Positions 7,478 through 12,795 of a DNA stretch of 17,567 nt are shown here, in pieces. The DNA is taken from the NCBI GenBank assembly GCA_937952085.1, contig CALFYQ010000147.1, positions 1-17,567 of the forward strand, in the 5' to 3' direction. The position numbers and the translations under genes are program-made. Numbering within the stretch: the stretch's first letter is position 1; each line of letters begins with the position of its first letter. The stretch comes from an uncultured Paracoccaceae bacterium (GTDB lineage: Bacteria; Pseudomonadota; Alphaproteobacteria; Rhodobacterales; Rhodobacteraceae). The notes beneath the pieces were generated by a model. It saw only the letters and a list, made by a program, of their open reading frames with translations. It did not search any database and had not been told where the DNA came from.

Positions 7478-8406
7478 CCCGCCCGGTCCTTCAGCACCCG
7501 CGCATGGGCGGCGACGGAGTCCGCCAGCCCTCGAAGGTCATAGCCGCCTTCGAGCGTTGAGACCACCCGGCCGCCGCAATGCCGCTCCGCGAGGTCGCAG
7601 ATCCGGCCGGTGATCCAGGCGAAATCCTCCGTCTCCAATTCGAGGGTCGCCAGAGGGTCCCGCACATGGGCGTCGAAGCCGGCGGAGATGATGATGAGTT
7701 CGGGCGCATGGGCGTCGATGGCGGGGAGGAGGGTATCCTCCCAGGCTCGCTCGAACGCGGCGCGGCCGGAGCCGGCGCGGAGCGGCGCGTTGAAGATGTT
7801 GCCGACGCCGCGTTCGCTCGGCCGCCCGGTGCCGGGAAAGAGCGGCCATTCGTGGGAGGAGCAGAAGACGGCGCGCGCCTCCCCCGCCAGGATGTCCTGC
7901 GTGCCGTTGCCGTGATGCACATCGAAATCGGCGATGGCGACGCGGGCGAGGCCGTGCGCCTCCAGCGCATGCAGCGCCGCGATGGCGGCGTTGGAATAGA
8001 AGCAGAAGCCCATCGCCGTCATCCGCTCGGCGTGGTGGCCGGGCGGGCGGAGGGCGCAGAAGGCGGTCTTCGCCTCGCCCGACAGCACCTTGTCCACCGC
8101 CATCACGTTCGCCCCGGCGGCCCGGCGCGCAGCTTCGAGCGTGTCGGGGCAAAGATAGGTGTCGGGGTCGATGGCGACGAAGCCGGAGGCGGGCGCGCGG
8201 GCCGCGAGCGTCTTCAGATGCGCGGCGCCGTGGGCGCGGCGCAGGGCCTCGTCGGTGGCGGCCGGCGCCTCGAAGCGAAGGGCCGAGGCGAATTCCGGGG
8301 CGGACAGCGCGGCCTCCGCGACCTCGATCCGGGCGACGCGCTCGGGGTGGCCCTCCGGCGTGACGTGGCGGCGGGAGGCGGGGTGCGTGATGAGGGCGAA
8401 GGCCAA
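7474..8406 (-). CDS. Histone deacetylase-like zinc amidohydrolase
   Basis: A 310-residue member of the arginase/deacetylase fold, the group containing acetoin-utilisation-type and acetylpolyamine amidohydrolases. All catalytic residues are present: the His pair H124-H125 (RPPGHHAE), zinc ligands D162 and H164 (DFDVHHGNGT) and D245 (SAGFDAH), and the transition-state Tyr289 (LEGGYD). It should therefore be an active deacetylase; the substrate (acetyl-lysine, acetylpolyamine or another amide) cannot be read from sequence. The start is an unusual TTG at 8406, 3 nt after the petR stop. It matches the usual N-terminus (LITHPAS...GHPER) and no ATG or GTG fits. Its stop overlaps the xseB start. Close linkage to xseB-ispA-dxs is familiar in Rhodobacteraceae. 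Confidence 0.9.
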   Translation of the reverse strand: MAFALITHPASRRHVTPEGHPERVARIEVAEAALSAPEFASALRFEAPAATDEALRRAHGAAHLKTLAARAPASGFVAIDPDTYLCPDTLEAARRAAGANVMAVDKVLSGEAKTAFCALRPPGHHAERMTAMGFCFYSNAAIAALHALEAHGLARVAIADFDVHHGNGTQDILAGEARAVFCSSHEWPLFPGTGRPSERGVGNIFNAPLRAGSGRAAFERAWEDTLLPAIDAHAPELIIISAGFDAHVRDPLATLELETEDFAWITGRICDLAERHCGGRVVSTLEGGYDLRGLADSVAAHARVLKDRAG

Positions 8407-8409
8407 GGT

Positions 8410-9135
8410 TCAGTCCGGCGTCAGCATGTAGCCTTCCCCGCGCACGGTCTGGAGATAGCGGGGGTTCTTCGGATCGGCCTCGATCTTGCGACGGAGCCGG
8501 GTGATCTGCACGTCGACCGCCCGCTCCTGCGCGCCGCCGGCCGCGCCGCCCAGTTCCTCGACGAGGCGGGAGCGGGAGAGCGCCTCGTTCGGGGCGCGGG
8601 CGAAGACGCGCATCAACGAGGCTTCGGTCGAGGTCAGGCGCACGAGGGTCTCGCCATGCCAGAGCTCGCCGCGGGAGATGTCGTAGCGGGTCTCGCCGAG
8701 CGTGAGCGTCTTCGGCGGCTCCTCCTTCGCCGGGGCGATGGCGGCGCGGCGGAGGATGGCGGCGACGCGGAGCAGCAGCTCCCGCGGCTCGAAGGGCTTC
8801 GGCAGGTAGTCGTCCGCCCCGGCTTCGAGCCCTGCGATCCGGTCTTCCGTCTCGCCGCGCGCGGTGAGGAGGAGGATCGGCGCCTCCGACATCCGCCGCA
8901 CCCCGGCGGTGAGCGAGAACCCGTCCTCCCCCGGCATCATCACGTCGACGATCAGTAGGTCGAAGGCGAGGCCGGCGAGGATGCGCCGGGCGTGCTGCGC
9001 GTCCCGCGCCTCGGTGACGAGATAGCCGTGCCGGATGAGGAACTGCTTCAGGAGCGTGCGGATGCGCTGGTCGTCGTCGACGACGAGGATGTGAGCCGGC
9101 GGCTCCAGGCTCTTGTCGTTCATCGATCGGTTCAT
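8410..9135 (-). CDS. petR: OmpR-family response regulator, PetR-like
   Basis: A 241-residue two-domain regulator. Receiver domain about 14-130: acidic pocket D20-D22 (VVDDDQ), phospho-acceptor D64 (LLIVDVMMPGEDG), T91 and K113 (YLPKPF). Winged-helix DNA-binding domain about 140-238, ending ITRLRRKIEADPKNPRYLQTVRGEGYML. In Rhodobacter capsulatus, PetR is encoded next to PetP and is needed for production of the cytochrome bc1 complex and for respiratory and photosynthetic growth. I assign the name from the pairing with a MarR-type petP and the overall sequence. No sensor kinase gene is present here, so the phosphodonor is unknown. The ATG at 9135 overlaps the petP stop (ATGA); an alternative ATG lies 4 codons downstream. 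Confidence 0.85.
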   Translation of the reverse strand: MNRSMNDKSLEPPAHILVVDDDQRIRTLLKQFLIRHGYLVTEARDAQHARRILAGLAFDLLIVDVMMPGEDGFSLTAGVRRMSEAPILLLTARGETEDRIAGLEAGADDYLPKPFEPRELLLRVAAILRRAAIAPAKEEPPKTLTLGETRYDISRGELWHGETLVRLTSTEASLMRVFARAPNEALSRSRLVEELGGAAGGAQERAVDVQITRLRRKIEADPKNPRYLQTVRGEGYMLTPD

Positions 9136-9644
9136 CGCCCGGTCGTCGTTGTTATGTGGCGGCGCGCGCCCTCGTCCATCATTCTGTGCAGCACCTCGCG
9201 GAAACCCGCAACCGCTTCCGGCCCGGCCTCTAGGAAGGCGCGGCGGAGCCGTTCGCGCTGCGTTTCCGAACAGGCGGCCTCCAGAGCGCGCCCCGCGGCG
9301 GTGAGATGTAGCCTCCGCTGGCGGCGATCCGTCTCCCCCACGGTCTGCTCGACGACGCCGTCCTCGAGCAGTTGGCGCAGCACGCGGTTGAGCGATTGCT
9401 TGGTGACGCCGAGCACGTCGATCAACTCCGCCACGGTGAGGCCGGGCCGGTGCCGGATGAAATGGATCGCCCGGTGATGCGCGCGGCCATAGCCGCGGCT
9501 GGAGAGGATCCGGTCGGCGTCGCTGGTGAAGTCCCGATAGGCGAAGAAGAGAAGCTCGGTCCCGTTCCGAAGCTGCTCGTCGGTCAGGAACAGTCGTTCG
9601 TCGGCGCGCGAAGGCGGGGCGGAAGTGCGGATCGGCGCGGGCAC
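9132..9644 (-). CDS. petP: MarR-family transcriptional regulator, PetP-like
   Basis: A 170-residue winged-helix protein. The helix-turn-helix spans about 69-95 (LTVAELIDVLGVTKQSLNRVLRQL) and the wing about 99-115 with the DRRQRRLHLT signature of MarR proteins. The N-terminal dimerisation helix contains LFFAYRDF. It starts with GTG, supported by AGGAG 8 nt upstream. It is the first gene of the petP-hemW run and overlaps petR by 4 nt. In R. capsulatus the same pair lies upstream of the bc1 genes; here the neighbour is ilvE, divergently. MarR proteins commonly repress their own promoter and the divergent gene, so the 195-nt intergenic region is the likely operator; this is inference. Confidence 0.85.
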   Translation of the reverse strand: MPAPIRTSAPPSRADERLFLTDEQLRNGTELLFFAYRDFTSDADRILSSRGYGRAHHRAIHFIRHRPGLTVAELIDVLGVTKQSLNRVLRQLLEDGVVEQTVGETDRRQRRLHLTAAGRALEAACSETQRERLRRAFLEAGPEAVAGFREVLHRMMDEGARRHITTTTGR

Positions 9645-9839
9645 GAGGCTCTCTCCTGTCGGGGCGCCGCGAACGGCGTCACGTTTTATGTCAGCGTTGT
9701 TGACTTAGAAATAACCGAATGATACCCGCCTCGCAAGCCAATGAGACATTTCATGTCCGAAAGGCTCCGGCTGGCGAAAGATTCGCAAAGCCAAGGGGAA
9801 GCTGAGGCCGCCCGAGACGGCGGCCAGAAGGAGAAGAAA
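9645..9839. promoter_or_regulatory. Divergent control region between petP and ilvE
   Basis: The 195-nt gap has the least GC-rich stretch in the window (about 9680-9730). On the plus strand TTGACT (9700-9705) with a weak -10 candidate ATACCC at 9722-9727 (16-nt spacer) could drive ilvE. On the minus strand ACATAAAA near 9683-9691 could be the -10 of petP, without a clear -35. GTCA occurs at 9678 and 9690, and inverted as TGAC at 9701; the last two make an imperfect dyad that overlaps both candidate promoters and is a plausible MarR (PetP) site. The promoter hexamers are suggestive, not certain. Confidence 0.45.
9806..9839 (+). promoter_or_regulatory. Hairpin next to the ilvE ribosome binding site
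   Basis: A perfect 7-bp inverted repeat, GGCCGCC (9806-9812) and GGCGGCC (9819-9825), with a 6-nt loop. It is followed after 2 nt by AAGGAG (9828-9833), a strong ribosome binding site 6 nt before the ATG at 9840. This site decides the ilvE start. The hairpin has no U-tract, so it is more likely to influence translation or RNA stability than termination. Confidence 0.5.
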
Positions 9840-10718
9840 ATGGCCGGCGAAGCCTATGACGATCGCGACGGCGTGATCTGGCTCGACGGGGCGCTGGTCC
9901 CGTGGCGCGAGGCCAAGATCCATGTGCTGACCCATGCGCTGCACTACGCCTCCTCGGTGTTCGAGGGCGAGCGCTCCTATGGCGGGACGATCTTCAAAGG
10001 TCATGAGCATTCGATCCGGCTTCTCGCCAGCGCGGCCGCGATGGACATGCCCTCGCACTGGTCGGCGGAGGAGATCGACGCCGCCAAGGCGACGGCGCTG
10101 AAGGCCTCGGGCCTGTCCGACGCCTATGTGCGCGCCTTCATGTGGCGCGGCTCGGGCCCCGACATGGGCGTCTCCGCCGCGCGCAACCCGCTCCATTTGG
10201 CCGTCGCGGTCTGGGGCTGGGGCGCCTATTACGGAGACGCCAAGATGAAGGGCGCGAAGCTCGACATCTCCAAGTGGAAGCGCCCGAGCCCGGAGACGAT
10301 CCCCTCTCACGCGAAAGCGGCCGGGCTCTACATGATCTGCACCATGTCGAAGCACGCCGCCGAGGCGAAGGGCTGCTCCGACGCGCTGATGATGGACTAT
10401 CGCGGCTATGTCGCCGAGGCGACCGGCGCGAACATCTTCTTCGTGAAGGACGGGGTGGTCCACACGCCGACGCCCGACTGCTTCCTCAACGGCCTCACCC
10501 GACAGACCGTGATCGAGCTTCTCGGCAAGCGCGGCGTCGAGGTGGTGGAGCGCCACATCATGCCGAACGAGCTCGAGGATTTCGAACAGTGCTGGCTGAC
10601 CGGCACCGCCGCCGAGGTGACGCCGGTCGGGCAGATTGGCGACTACACCTTCGAGGTGGGCGCGCTGACGAAAACGATCTCCGAGGATTACGAGAAGCTC
10701 GTGCGCGGGAACCGCTGA
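9840..10718 (+). CDS. ilvE: Branched-chain amino acid aminotransferase
   Basis: A 292-residue fold-type IV PLP enzyme that interconverts Leu, Ile and Val with their 2-oxo acids using glutamate/2-oxoglutarate. PLP Lys159 lies in SHAKAAGLYM, Glu193 in GYVAEATGANIFFV, and THALHYASSVFEGER near the N-terminus is typical of branched-chain aminotransferases rather than D-amino acid aminotransferases. TGTAAEVTPV near the C-terminus binds the cofactor phosphate. The ATG at 9840 follows AAGGAG; the frame is open 33 codons further up, but those codons are charged low-complexity sequence and include the leader hairpin, so I reject that extension. Its stop is directly followed by the ATG of an FAD enzyme (TGA-ATG), suggesting cotranscription. 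It is divergent from petP. Confidence 0.95.
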   Translation: MAGEAYDDRDGVIWLDGALVPWREAKIHVLTHALHYASSVFEGERSYGGTIFKGHEHSIRLLASAAAMDMPSHWSAEEIDAAKATALKASGLSDAYVRAFMWRGSGPDMGVSAARNPLHLAVAVWGWGAYYGDAKMKGAKLDISKWKRPSPETIPSHAKAAGLYMICTMSKHAAEAKGCSDALMMDYRGYVAEATGANIFFVKDGVVHTPTPDCFLNGLTRQTVIELLGKRGVEVVERHIMPNELEDFEQCWLTGTAAEVTPVGQIGDYTFEVGALTKTISEDYEKLVRGNR

Positions 10719-11807
10719 ATGGCGGAGCGGGCGGACGTTCTCGTCGTCGGGGCCGGCGTCGCCGGCCTCGGCGCGGCGGCGATGCTTTCGGGCGAGGCTT
10801 CGGTCATCGTTCTGGAGGCGGAGTCCGCCCCCTGCTTCCATTCGACGGGCCGCTCCGCGGCGATCTTCATCAAGTCCTATGGGCCGCCCGGCGTCCGGGC
10901 GGCCACGCTGGCCTCCGAGCCCTTCTACGAGGCGCCGCCCGAGGGCTTCGCCGAGGCGCCGCTGCTCTTGCCGCGGGGCCTCCTCTTCGTCGATCCGGTC
11001 GGCGGCGCGCTTGACGCGCTGGTGACCGAAACGCCCGGCATGGTCTTCATCGACCCCGCCGACGCGCTTCGCTTCTGCCCCGCGCTCCGGCCGGACAGGA
11101 TCGTCGCCGCCTCCTACGAGGAGGATGCGCGCGACATTGACGTCGATCTCCTGACCGGCGGATTTCGCCGGATGATGCGCGCCGGGCGTGGCCACCTCGT
11201 CACCGGCGCCGAGGTGAAGGCGCTTTCGCGCTCGGGCGGCGTCTGGCGCGCCGACACGGTGGCTGGCGCCTTCGAGGCGCCCATCGTTGTCGATGCCGCC
11301 GGGGCCTGGTCGAGCCGCGTCGCGGCGCTCGCCGGCGCCGCGCCGATCCATGTCCAGCCGAAGCGGCGTTCCGCCGCCATGGTCCCAGGCCCGGCCGGCG
11401 AGGATGTGAACCGCTGGCCGCTTGTTGGCGACGCGGCCGAGACCTGGTACGCCGCGCCGAAGGCCGGCAAGCTGATGGTCTCCCCCGCCGATGCCGACCC
11501 GATCGAGGCCTGCGACGTCTGGCCGGACGACATGGTGCTGGCCGAAGGGCTCCACCGATTTTCCGAGGCGATGACCTTCGAGGTCGCCCGCGTCGAGCGC
11601 ACCTGGGCCGGCCTCCGCTCCTTCTCGCCGGATGGCGAGCCGGTGGTGGGCTTCGACCCGGCCGCCGAGGGCTTCTTCTGGCTGGCGGGGCAGGGCGGCT
11701 ACGGCATCCAGACCGCGCCCGCGCTCTCCCACCTCGCCGCCGATCTCGTGCTCGGACGCGACCCTTCGCTCGACCCGCGACCCTTCGCGCCCGCCCGCTT
11801 CGCCTGA
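10719..11807 (+). CDS. FAD-dependent D-amino acid dehydrogenase/oxidase, DauA-like
   Basis: A 362-residue DAO-family flavoprotein. FAD-binding Rossmann motif GAGVAGLGAA at 11-20; WAGLRSFSPDG (296-306) and GQGGYGIQTAPA (324-335) complete the active site. From memory it aligns along its whole length with Pseudomonas aeruginosa D-arginine dehydrogenase DauA: STGRSAA, DIDVDLL, QPKRRSA, SPADADPIEACDV and WAGLRSF are shared. Conserved catalytic equivalents are Tyr54, Tyr244 and Arg300. Two active-site positions differ: Leu88 aligns with the Glu87 that binds the substrate guanidinium, and Ile49 with His48. The enzyme should therefore oxidise D-amino acids to 2-oxo acids, but probably not arginine; a hydrophobic side chain is more likely. 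The start abuts the ilvE stop. DauB and DauR partners are absent here. Confidence 0.85.
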   Translation: MAERADVLVVGAGVAGLGAAAMLSGEASVIVLEAESAPCFHSTGRSAAIFIKSYGPPGVRAATLASEPFYEAPPEGFAEAPLLLPRGLLFVDPVGGALDALVTETPGMVFIDPADALRFCPALRPDRIVAASYEEDARDIDVDLLTGGFRRMMRAGRGHLVTGAEVKALSRSGGVWRADTVAGAFEAPIVVDAAGAWSSRVAALAGAAPIHVQPKRRSAAMVPGPAGEDVNRWPLVGDAAETWYAAPKAGKLMVSPADADPIEACDVWPDDMVLAEGLHRFSEAMTFEVARVERTWAGLRSFSPDGEPVVGFDPAAEGFFWLAGQGGYGIQTAPALSHLAADLVLGRDPSLDPRPFAPARFA

Positions 11808-11864
11808 TCCGTCTGGCGAATGGCGCGCCCGCGCGGTAATCGGTCCGGGGTAGGGGGAAGCTTC

Positions 11865-12539
11865 ATGATCCGCTGCGCGATCTTCGATCTCGACGGCACG
11901 CTGGTCGATACGGCGGAGGACCTCGTGGAGGCGATGAACGCCGTCGCCGAGAGGCTGGAGCTTCCGCGGCTGGACCCGGTGGAGGCCCGCGCCGCCGCCG
12001 GCCGCGGCGGGCGCGGCCTGATGCGCCACGCCGCGGCCAAGGTCGGGCGCGAGATCACCGACGACCAGATCCTCGCCGCCTATCCCGCCTTCCTCGACGC
12101 CTACGAGGCCCGGATCGACGTGGCGAGCCGCTACTTCCCGAATGTGGAGGCGGCGCTCGACCGGTTCGAGCGGGACGGCTGGCGCATCGGCATCTGCACC
12201 AACAAGCCCGAGCGGCTGACGCTGAAGCTGCTCGACCGGCTCGGCGGGCGGGCCCGCTTCGGCGCGATCCTCGGCGCGGATTCGCTCCCCGTCCGGAAGC
12301 CGGACCCGCGCCACCTGCTGGAGACGATCGAGCGGCTCGGCGGCGCCGCCGAGCGCTCCGTGATGTTCGGAGACACCGAGACGGACCGCCGCGCCGCCGC
12401 GGCCGCGGCCGTGCCCTGCGCCCTCTACGCCGCCGGCTTCTCCCCGGTTCCGGTCGCCGAGCTCGCCCCCGAGGCCATCTTCGAAGACTTCGCCGAAACC
12501 CCCGATCTCGCCGCCCGGCTCATCGGCGAAACCGCTTGA
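11865..12539 (+). CDS. HAD-IA hydrolase, phosphoglycolate phosphatase-like
   Basis: A 224-residue haloacid dehalogenase phosphatase. Motif I FDLDGTLVDT with nucleophile Asp8 and acid/base Asp10; motif II Thr112 (ICTNKP); motif III Lys145 (VRKPDP); motif IV Asp170 and Asp174 (FGDTETD). The helical cap is about 15-85. Sequence and length fit the Gph group, which removes phosphate from 2-phosphoglycolate, but many related HADs act on other small phosphates, so the substrate stays open. The ATG at 11865 is preceded by GGGGGA; an upstream ATG at 11820 is in frame but lacks a ribosome binding site and the added residues are unlike the family. It lies 57 nt after the FAD enzyme gene, and its stop codon overlaps the -35 element of the tRNA-Val promoter. 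Confidence 0.87.
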   Translation: MIRCAIFDLDGTLVDTAEDLVEAMNAVAERLELPRLDPVEARAAAGRGGRGLMRHAAAKVGREITDDQILAAYPAFLDAYEARIDVASRYFPNVEAALDRFERDGWRIGICTNKPERLTLKLLDRLGGRARFGAILGADSLPVRKPDPRHLLETIERLGGAAERSVMFGDTETDRRAAAAAAVPCALYAAGFSPVPVAELAPEAIFEDFAETPDLAARLIGETA

Positions 12540-12564
12540 CGGGCCCCGGCCGGCGCCCTATCGC
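12536..12564 (+). promoter_or_regulatory. Promoter of tRNA-Val
   Basis: TTGACG (12536-12541), a 17-nt spacer, then TATCGC (12559-12564). The spacing is ideal and the predicted start of transcription, about 12571, is a few bases before the tRNA. The -35 hexamer contains the TGA stop of the HAD gene. Confidence 0.75.
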
Positions 12565-12574
12565 ACCCGCCGGC

Positions 12575-12650
12575 GGGACGTTAGCTCAGTTGGTAGAGCA
12601 CAGTGTTCACATCGCTGGGGTCACTGGTTCGAATCCAGTACGTCCCACCA
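12575..12650 (+). tRNA. tRNA-Val (anticodon CAC)
   Basis: A complete 76-nt cloverleaf with encoded CCA. Acceptor arms GGGACGT and ACGTCCC pair perfectly; D arm GCTC/GAGC with loop AGTTGGTA; anticodon arm CAGTG/CGCTG (one T-G pair) with loop TTCACAT, anticodon CAC at 12608-12610, reading GUG valine codons; variable loop GGGTC; T arm ACTGG/CCAGT with loop TTCGAAT. Discriminator base A is as expected for valine. It has its own promoter just upstream. A short unexplained coding remnant begins right after its 3' end. Confidence 0.97.
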
Positions 12651-12651
12651 C

Positions 12652-12795
12652 TCCGCCAGACCTGACGCCGCTCCGGGCTCCGCCGATGGCGTGATCGACG
12701 CCGCCGATTTCCTCCGCTATCCCCGCCCCGACAACAGGTTGCGGGAGGTGGCGAAAATGGTGGCGGAGCGGATCGAAGGCGGGGCGCCGCGGTGA
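12652..12795 (+). pseudogene. Probable C-terminal remnant of an unknown gene
   Basis: Between the tRNA and the carboxylase, one frame reads like real protein: from about the GTG at 12691 it gives VIDAADFLRYPRPDNRLREV followed by AKMVAERIEGGAPR and TGA at 12793-12795. That stop overlaps the GTG start of the carboxylase as GTGA, the same kind of junction as genuine gene pairs elsewhere in the window. The frame stays open back into the tRNA, and no start codon has a convincing ribosome binding site for the whole segment; an ATG at 12757 with GGGAGG upstream would give only 12 residues. I do not recognise the family. The simplest reading is the tail of a gene once coupled to the carboxylase and lost upstream; a short leader peptide is the alternative. 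A weak 5-bp hairpin (12688-12702) lies inside it. Confidence 0.35.

Noticed and set aside
9705..12314. An 869-codon open frame on the minus strand opposite ilvE, the FAD enzyme and the HAD gene
   Set aside because: It has no family signatures, is rich in Arg, His, Gly and Asp as expected for the antisense of GC-rich genes, and all three plus-strand genes show intact catalytic motifs.
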